Below are positions 25,717 to 33,191 of a stretch of 64,000 nucleotides of DNA, in pieces. The stretch comes from Agrobacterium tumefaciens (GTDB lineage Bacteria > Pseudomonadota > Alphaproteobacteria > Rhizobiales > Rhizobiaceae): the NCBI GenBank assembly GCA_017744915.1, contig JAGIAH010000012.1, positions 121,990 to 185,989 on the forward strand, given 5' to 3'. Position 1 is the stretch's first letter. Each line of letters starts with the position of its first letter. The notes beneath the pieces are model-generated. The model searched no databases, was not told where the DNA came from, and saw nothing but the letters and a program-made list of their open reading frames with translations. A program made the translations under genes and the position numbers.

Positions 25717-25795
25717 AAAAGCATTTCCAGTAAAAGTGCGCAGCGGTTTTACGTCCGGAAAATGCGCAAGACCAAAATCGAGAGCGCGTCCAACA
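25717..25795. repeat. dispersed Rhizobiales repeat, family 2, copy A
   Basis: The segment beginning GCATTTCCAGTAAAAGTGCG and continuing to a second arm CCGGAAAATGCG forms an interrupted inverted repeat. Its reverse complement matches the segment at 28620-28655. It resembles short intergenic repeats common in Rhizobium and Agrobacterium. Confidence 0.6.
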
Positions 25796-25872
25796 TTTCC
25801 GTTTTAACCGGATGTGCTCGAGAAAGACCTTTATAGACAGACCGTTTTGAAAACGGCGTTTGGGGACAAGGC

Positions 25873-26757
25873 ATGTCATCAACCAACACCGGCGGACCAT
25901 CCGACGCGGGCAGAAGATTGCCGCTGCACTGGATAGGCGTCGTACCTTTTGCCGTCTTTGTTATGCTGTTCCTGATCCTGCCGACGATGAAGATCGTCAT
26001 AGGCGCGTTTCAGCAGACGGATGGCAGCTTCACGCTGGACAACATTGCCGGGCTTTTCACCTCGTCGATCCTTGCCGCCTACTGGATTTCGATCAAGATC
26101 AGCCTCGCTTCGGCAGCACTTGGCTGCCTGATCGGTTTTGCCGTGGCCGCAGCCGTCGTGCTGGGCGGCCTGCCGCAGCGTATCCGCGGCCCGCTTCTCA
26201 CCTTTTCCGGTGTCGCCTCGCAATTTGCCGGCGTGCCGCTCGCCTTCGCCTTCATCGCCACGCTTGGGCCGGTCGGCCTGCTCACCGTGTTTTTGAAAAC
26301 GCAGGTCGGCATTGATCTGAGGCTTCTCGGCTTCAACATCCTCTCCTTCTGGGGCCTCACCGTCACCTACCTGTTCTTCCAGATCCCGCTGATGATCCTC
26401 ATCATCACGCCGGCGCTGGACGGGCTGAAGCGCGAATGGCGCGAGGCGGCGGAAATTCTAGGCGCGACCGGGTTTCAATATTGGCGCATGGTGGCCTTCC
26501 CCATCCTGCTGCCATCGCTGCTCGGCACCATGTCACTGCTGTTTGCCAATGCCTTCGGCGCGGTGGCCACCGCGATCGCGCTCACCGGCTCCTCGCTCAA
26601 CATCGTGCCGATCCTGCTCTTCGCGCAGATTCGCGGCGACGTTCTCGGCAATCCGCATCTCGGTTACGCGCTCGCCTTCGGCATGATCGTCGTGACCGGC
26701 ATTGCCAATGCACTTTATATCTGGCTGCGCGCCCGCAGCGAAAGGTGGCTGAAATGA
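25873..26757 (+). CDS. ABC transporter permease 1
   Basis: A 294-residue inner-membrane protein with about six helices. The binding-protein-dependent transport motif (EAA loop) is seen in EWREAAEILGATGFQYWRMVAFP, with the conserved glycine. It belongs to the PotB/FbpB-like group and pairs with the next permease. It follows the attenuator and a repeat by ~80 bases and overlaps the next gene by 4 bases (ATGA). No unusual features; the N-terminal 15 residues are polar and cytoplasmic. Confidence 0.9.
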   Translation: MSSTNTGGPSDAGRRLPLHWIGVVPFAVFVMLFLILPTMKIVIGAFQQTDGSFTLDNIAGLFTSSILAAYWISIKISLASAALGCLIGFAVAAAVVLGGLPQRIRGPLLTFSGVASQFAGVPLAFAFIATLGPVGLLTVFLKTQVGIDLRLLGFNILSFWGLTVTYLFFQIPLMILIITPALDGLKREWREAAEILGATGFQYWRMVAFPILLPSLLGTMSLLFANAFGAVATAIALTGSSLNIVPILLFAQIRGDVLGNPHLGYALAFGMIVVTGIANALYIWLRARSERWLK

Positions 26758-27536
26758 AGCGTTTCTTCGCCTGGGGCGCGCTGATTTTCGGCCTGCTCTA
26801 TTTCGCCCTGCCGCTGATCGGCATGACCAACTTCTCACTGAAGATGCGGCGCGGCGAATATTCCTTCGACGCCTATGCAAGGGTGCTGACCGATCCGCGC
26901 TTTCAGGAAACCTTCAGCTATTCGGTGGTGATGGCGCTCTTCACCATCGTCTTCGGTGTTCTGCTTGTCGTGCCGACAGCCTATTGGGTGCGTCTGAAAC
27001 TGCCGGGCCTGCGCCCCTATATCGAATTCATCACGCTCCTGCCGCTGGTCATTCCCGCCATCGTCATCGTGTTCGGTTATATCAGGCTTTACAACACCTC
27101 GAGCTGGCTGCCGCTGACCGGCACGACCTTCGGCACCAATCTGCTTCTGATGTTCGGTTATGCCACGCTTGCCCTGCCCTACATGTACCGCGCCGTCGAC
27201 ACCGGTCTTAGAACCATCGACGTCTCGACGCTGACGGAAGCGGCGCAGAGCCTTGGCGCGGGATGGACGACCATCCTGTCGCGCATCATCCTGCCCAATG
27301 TACTGGTCGCCGTGCTCTCGGGCGCATTTTTGACCTTCGCCATCGTCATCGGTGAATTCACCATGGCGGCCCTTTTGAACCGCCCGGCCTTTGGCCCCTA
27401 TATGCAGCTGCTTGGCGCCAACCGCGCCTATGAACCGGCAGCGCTTGCCGTGATCTCCTTCGGCATCACCTGGGGTTGCCTCGGTCTGATCCAACTCGTT
27501 TCCCGCTATCAGAAGGGCGCGCCTCCCAAGGCCTGA
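26754..27536 (+). CDS. ABC transporter permease 2
   Basis: A 260-residue PotC-like permease with six helices. The start at 26754 (MKRFFAWGALIFGLLYF) overlaps the stop of permease 1 as ATGA; longer readings would run inside the previous gene. The EAA loop is at TEAAQSLGAGWTTILSRIILP. Together with permease 1 it should form the heterodimeric channel fed by the binding protein at 24563 and driven by the ATPase that begins 13 bases later. Confidence 0.9.
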   Translation: MKRFFAWGALIFGLLYFALPLIGMTNFSLKMRRGEYSFDAYARVLTDPRFQETFSYSVVMALFTIVFGVLLVVPTAYWVRLKLPGLRPYIEFITLLPLVIPAIVIVFGYIRLYNTSSWLPLTGTTFGTNLLLMFGYATLALPYMYRAVDTGLRTIDVSTLTEAAQSLGAGWTTILSRIILPNVLVAVLSGAFLTFAIVIGEFTMAALLNRPAFGPYMQLLGANRAYEPAALAVISFGITWGCLGLIQLVSRYQKGAPPKA

Positions 27537-27549
27537 GGACAAGATTTTC

Positions 27550-28608
27550 ATGAGCTTTTTGACACTTAGCAACATCAAGAAATCCTTCGGCTCCGTGCAG
27601 GTCGTGCATGATTTCAACATGGCCATTGAAAAGGGCGAATTCGTCTCCTTTCTCGGGCCATCGGGCTGCGGCAAAACCACCGTGCTACGCATGATCGCCG
27701 GCTTCGAAATCCCGACCGGCGGGTCGATCGTCATCAACGGCAAGGACCAGACGGCGCTGCGGCCCAACCAGCGCAATATCGGCATGGTGTTCCAGGCCTA
27801 TGCGCTGTTCCCGAACATGAACGTTTATGAAAACGTCGCCTTCGGTCTGAAGGTCGCCGGCAAGCCAAAAGCCGAGATCGACGCCCGCGTGAAGGAAATG
27901 CTCCAGCTCATCCATCTGGAACATCTGGCCGACCGTTATCCCTATCAGATGTCGGGCGGCCAGCAGCAGCGCGTGGCGCTCGCCCGCGCATTGGCCCCGA
28001 AGCCGGAAGTGCTCCTGCTGGACGAACCGCTCTCCGCGCTCGACGCCAAGATCCGCGTCTCGCTGCGTGAGGAAATTCGCCAGATTCAACAGAAACTCGG
28101 CATCACCACCATCTTCGTGACCCACGACCAGGAAGAAGCCCTGTCGATTTCCGACCGTATCGTCGTGATGAATGGCGGCCGTGCCGACCAGATCGGTTCG
28201 CCCTTCGATATCTACAACAAGCCCGCCACCCGCTTCGTCGCCTCCTTCGTCGGCACGCTGAACCTCATCGACGCCACCGTGGTGGATTCCTCGTCCAACA
28301 CCATTCGTGTCGGCGAGCAGCAGATCACCCTGCCGAAGCCGGTCGATGCGGCCAATGGCGAAAAAATCACGCTGGCGCTTCGCCCGGAAGCAGGTTCCCT
28401 CGGCAGCGACGCGAAAGACGATGTTGCCATTTCCGGCCTCGTCACCTCCAGCCAGTTCCTCGGTTCGGTCATCCGCACGCGCCTCGATCTCGGTGGTTCG
28501 ACGCTGTCTTTCGACATGTTCAACGACCCCGGCACCGCGCCGCCCGCCGTCGGTGAGCGGGTGACACTGAAATTCGCAGCCGGCGACCTGATGCTCATCA
28601 AGGACTGA
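27550..28608 (+). CDS. ABC transporter ATP-binding protein (PotA/FbpC-like)
   Basis: A 352-residue ATPase with Walker A GPSGCGKTT (residues ~38-46), Q-loop, signature MSGGQQQRVALARAL, Walker B VLLLDEPLSALD and H-loop VTHDQEEA. A C-terminal TOBE domain (about 270-350) follows, as in importers of polyamines, iron and phosphonates. It completes the four-gene importer. A repeat element and a hairpin separate it from the alcohol dehydrogenase, so that gene may or may not belong to the operon. Confidence 0.93.
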   Translation: MSFLTLSNIKKSFGSVQVVHDFNMAIEKGEFVSFLGPSGCGKTTVLRMIAGFEIPTGGSIVINGKDQTALRPNQRNIGMVFQAYALFPNMNVYENVAFGLKVAGKPKAEIDARVKEMLQLIHLEHLADRYPYQMSGGQQQRVALARALAPKPEVLLLDEPLSALDAKIRVSLREEIRQIQQKLGITTIFVTHDQEEALSISDRIVVMNGGRADQIGSPFDIYNKPATRFVASFVGTLNLIDATVVDSSSNTIRVGEQQITLPKPVDAANGEKITLALRPEAGSLGSDAKDDVAISGLVTSSQFLGSVIRTRLDLGGSTLSFDMFNDPGTAPPAVGERVTLKFAAGDLMLIKD

Positions 28609-28611
28609 AGC

Positions 28612-28690
28612 GCTTCTCCAGAGGTAAAACGGCTTCGCACTTTTGCTGGAATGCTCTAGAGCAGGTTCAGATTTGAACCTGCGGACCAAT
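28612..28690. repeat. dispersed Rhizobiales repeat, family 2, copy B, with a terminal hairpin
   Basis: Its segment AAAACGGCTTCGCACTTTTG continues as CTGGAATGC, close to the reverse complement of the repeat at 25717. It then runs into CTCTAGAGC and the hairpin GCAGGTTCA/TGAACCTGC (28661-28682). The two copies face each other around the permease-ATPase genes. Confidence 0.55.
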
Positions 28691-28701
28691 GATGTGAGGC
28701 C

Positions 28702-29748
28702 ATGATGCGCGCGCTTTATTACGAACGATTCGGCGAGACCCCGATTGTCGCATCCCTGCCCGATCCGGAACCGACCGATGGCGGCGTCGTCATCGCGGTG
28801 AAAGCGACCGGCCTCTGCCGCAGCGACTGGCACGGCTGGATGGGACATGACCCGGATATTCGCCTGCCCCACGTTCCCGGCCACGAATTCGCCGGCGTCA
28901 TCGCCGCAGTTGGCAAGAACGTTACCCGCTTCAGGACCGGTGATCGCGTTACCGTGCCTTTCGTCTCCGGCTGCGGCCATTGCCATGAATGCCGCTCCGG
29001 CAGCCAGCAGGTCTGCGAGGCGCAGTTCCAGCCCGGCTTCACCCATTGGGGTTCCTTCGCCGAATATGTCGCCATCGACTATGCCGATCAGAACCTCGTG
29101 CACCTGCCGGAATCGATGAGTTACGCCACCGCCGCCGGTCTCGGCTGCCGTTTCGCCACCTCCTTCCGGGCCGTGACGGATCAGGGGCGCCTGAAGGGTG
29201 GCGAATGGCTGGCGGTGCACGGCTGTGGTGGTGTCGGCCTCTCCGCAATCATGATCGGCGCGGGCCTCGGTGCACAGGTCGTCGCCATCGATATCGCCGA
29301 AGACAAGCTGGAACTTGCCCGGCAGCTCGGTGCAACTGCCACCATCAACAGTCGCTCGGTTGCCGATGTTGCCGAAGCGGTGCGAGACGTCACCGGCGGC
29401 GGCGCCCATGTGTCGGTTGATGCGCTTGGCCATCCGCAGACCTGCTGCAATTCCATCAGCAACCTGCGCCGTCGCGGACGCCATGTGCAGGTGGGGCTGA
29501 TGCTGGCAGACCACGCCATGCCGGCCATTCCCATGGCCCGGGTGATCGCCCATGAACTGGAGATTTACGGCAGCCACGGCATGCAGGCATGGCGTTATGA
29601 GGACATGCTGGCCATGATCGAAAGCGGCAGGCTTGCGCCCGAAAAGCTGATCGGCCGCCATATCTCCCTGACCGAGGCCGCAGCCGCCCTGCCCGCCATG
29701 GACAGTTTCAAGGAAAGCGGCATCAGCATCATCGACCGGTTCGAATAA
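28702..29748 (+). CDS. zinc-dependent alcohol dehydrogenase (MDR family)
   Basis: A 348-residue medium-chain dehydrogenase. Catalytic zinc ligands are in [10 protein letters not shown] and GHEFAG. The structural-zinc lobe retains cysteines ([18 protein letters not shown]). The Rossmann motif is [10 protein letters not shown], with [11 protein letters not shown] supplying the NAD-ribose acid. It is a cytoplasmic oxidoreductase for a secondary or primary alcohol. It follows the ABC ATPase by 93 bases on the same strand and may act on the imported compound. Two ATGs stand in tandem at the start; either works. Confidence 0.9.
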   Translation: MMRALYYERFGETPIVASLPDPEPTDGGVVIAVKATGLCRSDWHGWMGHDPDIRLPHVPGHEFAGVIAAVGKNVTRFRTGDRVTVPFVSGCGHCHECRSGSQQVCEAQFQPGFTHWGSFAEYVAIDYADQNLVHLPESMSYATAAGLGCRFATSFRAVTDQGRLKGGEWLAVHGCGGVGLSAIMIGAGLGAQVVAIDIAEDKLELARQLGATATINSRSVADVAEAVRDVTGGGAHVSVDALGHPQTCCNSISNLRRRGRHVQVGLMLADHAMPAIPMARVIAHELEIYGSHGMQAWRYEDMLAMIESGRLAPEKLIGRHISLTEAAAALPAMDSFKESGISIIDRFE

Positions 29749-29776
29749 GCGCCGGTCGCGGCCATTCCACTTCGGC

Positions 29777-30418
29777 TCAGCCGCTCCTGCGCCCGAAAGA
29801 CCGGGCCGGGCCGGCTGTGCGGGGAGAGACCTGCACGGCCGCCGGCGCCGGGCTGCGCGCAGCATGATCCGACTGAGTCTCGCTCCGCTCGCGTTTCACC
29901 AATTGCTTCTTGCGGACGGCCAATGGATCGGAAACCACGTCCCCCGAGCCGACTTTGACAGCAGCCGGCGTCGTCAAGGTTCGCCCGAGCCAACGGAGAA
30001 TCTGCAGCCCCTTATGGATGGACACAAAAGAGCCGAGCGCCAGCACGGCGACCAGGATCGCCAAACTCCAACCGCTGTTCTGCTTGTCACGGCCTGCCTG
30101 CTCCGTGCGGTGCTTGGTCGTTGGATCAAAACCGAGCGTCACCTTCAGCCTCGCAATATCCGCCTCGCTGAGCCTGGCATAGCGGTCGCCGTGATAGAGA
30201 ACATAACCGCCGCCATCGCCGCTGTTCAGATAGCCAAGATCAAACGCTTTTCCTTCCCGAAGGAAAGTTGCCGTGTTTGGCAGATTATAGACGGGATCGA
30301 TTGTCTCGCCGCCGCCCAGTCCGGAAATGGGAAATAGCCGAAACTTCCGCGCCTCCGCCTCGCTCGCGCATATTGCGAAAAACAAAATCGCAGCCGAAAA
30401 CAGCGCAATGTAATTCAT
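29777..30418 (-). CDS. hypothetical membrane-anchored exported protein
   Basis: 213 residues: an N-terminal signal or anchor (MNYIALFSAAILFFAICAS), a ~90-residue extracytoplasmic part, a second hydrophobic helix (SLAILVAVLALGSFVSI, about residues 118-134) and a basic, Pro/Arg-rich cytoplasmic tail. I recognise no domain. The start is next to a 180-base extremely AT-rich gap, which may contain its promoter. The tail is low-complexity and its 3' end nearly meets the alcohol dehydrogenase gene. Confidence 0.65.
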   Translation of the reverse strand: MNYIALFSAAILFFAICASEAEARKFRLFPISGLGGGETIDPVYNLPNTATFLREGKAFDLGYLNSGDGGGYVLYHGDRYARLSEADIARLKVTLGFDPTTKHRTEQAGRDKQNSGWSLAILVAVLALGSFVSIHKGLQILRWLGRTLTTPAAVKVGSGDVVSDPLAVRKKQLVKRERSETQSDHAARSPAPAAVQVSPRTAGPARSFGRRSG

Positions 30419-30757
30419 CCATCCACCAAAAATAGAAATTTGAAATGAAGTACAATTGACATTGCAAAATTAATTTCAAGTTTACATTCGATATATTCTT
30501 TTAAATACACAATATATAAAGTTATATAAGTAAGTAAAGAGATATAATTAGAGATAACATTATTTATAATATAATTATACAATAAAAAACTGAAGCGTTC
30601 ATTGCGGCAAAGTCAGCAATGACAAGGGTTCATGCCATTGGCGCGGGCCACACGACGCGTTAATCTCCGGGGCAAACTCACTCACCTCAGCGCACGGCCT
30701 CAACGACAGGCCGAGGCGCAACACCTCCGGACAGGATGGATAGGCAAGGACTGCGAC
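30419..30757. other. AT-rich intergenic region
   Basis: Bases ~30420-30600 are made almost wholly of A and T, with repeated TATA/ATAT blocks and few G or C, in sharp contrast to the GC-rich surroundings. No gene is visible. It separates two divergent genes, so it holds their promoters. It could also be a nucleoid-protein (xenogeneic silencer such as MucR/Ros-type) target or a remnant of acquired DNA. The last ~150 bases return to normal composition. Confidence 0.6.
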
Positions 30758-31537
30758 ATGCTGTTTCTCGACAGCGTAGCCATGAAGGAAAGACCGGAAG
30801 GAACAGAGGAGGAATATCCCTTTTCCGTGCCGGCCATGCGCCATCTGGAACGCCTCGAATTCAAGACGCCGATCACCTTTTTCGCCGGCAATAACGGTTC
30901 CGGCAAATCGACGCTGCTGGAAGGGCTGGCGGCGGGAATGACGGCCTATGCCATCGGCAATCATGGCGAGGTTAAAGGTGACCTCTATCTCCAGCATGCC
31001 GAAACCGTGGCGAAGGCCTTCTATTTCGCCCGCAAGAAATATCCGAAGATCCGCATGTTCCTGCGTGCGGAAGACGTGCTGGGTTATATCCGCCGGCAGA
31101 ATGAGGATGCGCTGGACGATTTTCGCTGGGAGCGGGAAAAGGCCCTGAAAAAAGGCGAGGATTTTCCGGAAGAAACCCCCGATACATTTCGCGGGATCGT
31201 CAGGAACAACAGCCTCGACCGGCGGTCGCATGGCGAAGGTTTTCTCGATATCATGCACCGGCGGCTGCACGGCGCCGGCCTCTATTTTCTCGACGAACCG
31301 GAAAGCCCACTCTCGCCGCAAAAGCAGCTGGAACTGGCGGCAATCATCCGACAGGCGGCCGATAGCGGCGGGCAATTGATCATCGCCACCCACTCACCCG
31401 TGCTTTTGGCCATTCCTGAGGCGACGATTTATTATTTCGATGAGGATGGCATCACCGAACGCCTCTATGACGAGCTGGAAAACATCACCTTCCTGCGGCG
31501 CTTTCTCGACCGTCCGTCGAAATACCTCAACGATTGA
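30758..31537 (+). CDS. stand-alone AAA ATPase (AAA_21/ABC-type head domain)
   Basis: A 259-residue soluble P-loop ATPase. Walker A is FFAGNNGSGKSTLLEG (about residues 45-60), a Walker B with DEPESPLSPQ lies near 190, and a switch histidine lies in ATHSPVLLAIP. No coiled coil, zinc hook or TOPRIM nuclease is present, so it is not a full SMC, RecF or OLD protein. Single-gene members of this type are common in bacterial chromosomes with unknown role. I chose the ATG at 30758 because AAGGA stands 7-11 bases upstream; an upstream in-frame start would add 42 unlikely residues. Confidence 0.8.
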   Translation: MLFLDSVAMKERPEGTEEEYPFSVPAMRHLERLEFKTPITFFAGNNGSGKSTLLEGLAAGMTAYAIGNHGEVKGDLYLQHAETVAKAFYFARKKYPKIRMFLRAEDVLGYIRRQNEDALDDFRWEREKALKKGEDFPEETPDTFRGIVRNNSLDRRSHGEGFLDIMHRRLHGAGLYFLDEPESPLSPQKQLELAAIIRQAADSGGQLIIATHSPVLLAIPEATIYYFDEDGITERLYDELENITFLRRFLDRPSKYLND

Positions 31538-31615
31538 GCATCGATATGGCTTGAAATCCCGCCGCGCTTGCCGCATGCCCATAAGTAATACGTAATTTAG
31601 AAAAGAAGCAGGCTT

Positions 31616-32947
31616 ATGTCTCCCACCACCACACCGGCGGCAGCCCGTCCCCTCAACAGCCAGGATTTCAGAACGCTCGGACTTTCGGCCCTGGGCGGCG
31701 CGCTCGAATTTTACGACTTCATCATTTTCGTATTTTTCGCCAGCGTCATCGGCCATCTGTTCTTTCCGCCGGAAATGCCGGACTGGCTGGTGATGATCCA
31801 GACCTTCGGCATTTTCGCCGCCGGTTATCTGGTCCGACCGCTCGGCGGCATCGTGCTGGCCCATTATGGCGACCGGTATGGCCGCAAGCGCGTCTTCGCC
31901 TTCTCCATTCTCCTGATGGCGCTCTCCACCCTCGGCATGGCGCTGATGCCGACCTATGCCAGCATCGGCGTGGCGGCCCCCATCCTGCTCATCATCCTGC
32001 GCATGCTGCAGGGTGCCGCCATCGGCGGTGAAGTGCCGGGCGCCTGGACCTTCGTTGCCGAACATGTGCCCTTCCGCCGCGTTGGCCTCGCCTGCGGTTT
32101 CCTCACATCCGGCCTTTCCTTCGGCATCATGCTGGGCTCGCTCATCGCCTTTGCCATCAACTCGCTCTTTTCGCCGGAAGATGTTGCCGGTTACGCCTGG
32201 CGCATTCCCTTCCTGCTCGGCGGCATTTTCGGCCTGATCGCCGTTTATCTGCGCCGCTGGCTGGAGGAGACGCCGATCTTCATGGAAATGAAGAAGTCGA
32301 AGTCGCTCACGGACAAGCTGCCGCTCGGCCTCGTGCTGAAGCACCATATGCGCGGCGTCATCATCTCCGCCCTGCTGACCTGGGTTCTGTCGGCGGCCAT
32401 CGTCGTCACCACCCTGATGACGGCCACCTTCCTGCAGAAGCTCTATGGTTACACCCCGACGCAGGCGCTGGCCGGCACCAGTTTCGGCACGCTGTTCCTG
32501 ATCTTCGGCGTCATCATCGCCGGCGCATTGATCGACCGGGTGGGCTCCGGCATCTTCTTCATGGGCGCCAGCATCTTCTTCGGCATCGCCACCTTCGCCT
32601 TCTACAGCTATGCCGGCACCTCGCTTCAGACCATGTTCGTGCTTTATGGCGTGATGGGCCTTTCGGTCGGCATGGCAGGTGCGGTGCCCTATGTCATGGT
32701 GCGGGCCTTCCCGGCATCGGTACGCTTCTCCGGCCTCTCCTTCGCCTACAACGTCTCTTATGCCGTCTTCGGCGGGCTGACGCCGATCGGCGTGACGACC
32801 GCGCTAGCCGTCAATCCCATGGCCCATGCCTGGTATCTGGTCTTCATCGCCGTGCTTGCCTTCTGCATTGGCCTTTACCTCTATCTGCGCGGCAGCGAGG
32901 TCGAGAGCCATGTCGGCATCGAGGAACTGGCGGCGCTAAGGTCGTAA
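31616..32947 (+). CDS. MFS symporter, metabolite:H+ symporter (MHS) family
   Basis: A 443-residue protein with 12 helices. The MHS hallmarks are GGALEFYDFIIFVFFA in helix 1, RPLGGIVLAHYGDRYGRKR in loop 2-3 and RMLQGAAIGGEVPGAW in helix 4. Relatives carry proline/betaine, shikimate, citrate or other carboxylates with protons. No catabolic genes flank it, so the substrate remains open. It has its own terminator at 32964. The gap from the ATPase (78 bases) may hold its promoter. Confidence 0.88.
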   Translation: MSPTTTPAAARPLNSQDFRTLGLSALGGALEFYDFIIFVFFASVIGHLFFPPEMPDWLVMIQTFGIFAAGYLVRPLGGIVLAHYGDRYGRKRVFAFSILLMALSTLGMALMPTYASIGVAAPILLIILRMLQGAAIGGEVPGAWTFVAEHVPFRRVGLACGFLTSGLSFGIMLGSLIAFAINSLFSPEDVAGYAWRIPFLLGGIFGLIAVYLRRWLEETPIFMEMKKSKSLTDKLPLGLVLKHHMRGVIISALLTWVLSAAIVVTTLMTATFLQKLYGYTPTQALAGTSFGTLFLIFGVIIAGALIDRVGSGIFFMGASIFFGIATFAFYSYAGTSLQTMFVLYGVMGLSVGMAGAVPYVMVRAFPASVRFSGLSFAYNVSYAVFGGLTPIGVTTALAVNPMAHAWYLVFIAVLAFCIGLYLYLRGSEVESHVGIEELAALRS

Positions 32948-32963
32948 GTCAAACCCTGAACAC

Positions 32964-32992
32964 AAAAAAGCGCGGGACCCACCCGCGCTTTG
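32964..32992 (+). terminator. terminator after the MHS symporter
   Basis: AAAGCGCGGG and CCCGCGCTTT pair across loop ACCCA, with an A run on the left. It directly follows the stop codon region on the plus strand. Confidence 0.8.
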
Positions 32993-33023
32993 GCTTAGTG
33001 ACAACCTCTACCTTACGCTCCGC

Positions 33024-33118
33024 GTCATCCTCGGCCTTGTGCCGAGGATCCAATCACGTCGAACAAAATCGATACTTTGCAGATGCTCGGGACAAGCCCG
33101 AGCATGACGGATGAGAGC
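33024..33118. repeat. GTCATCC double-hairpin repeat, copy 2
   Basis: Left hairpin CCTCGGCCTTGTGCCGAGG and right hairpin GCTCGGGACAAGCCCGAGC are separated by ~35 bases that include CACGTC and TTGCAGAT. Ends are GTCAT and ATGAC. It lies between the convergent symporter and metH genes. Confidence 0.85.
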
Positions 33119-33191
33119 CGTGAGAGCTTCGAGTGCATGCCGAAGCGCCGGCTCTCGGCACAATCTTGTCTAAGCGGCGCTGCGTGAAACA

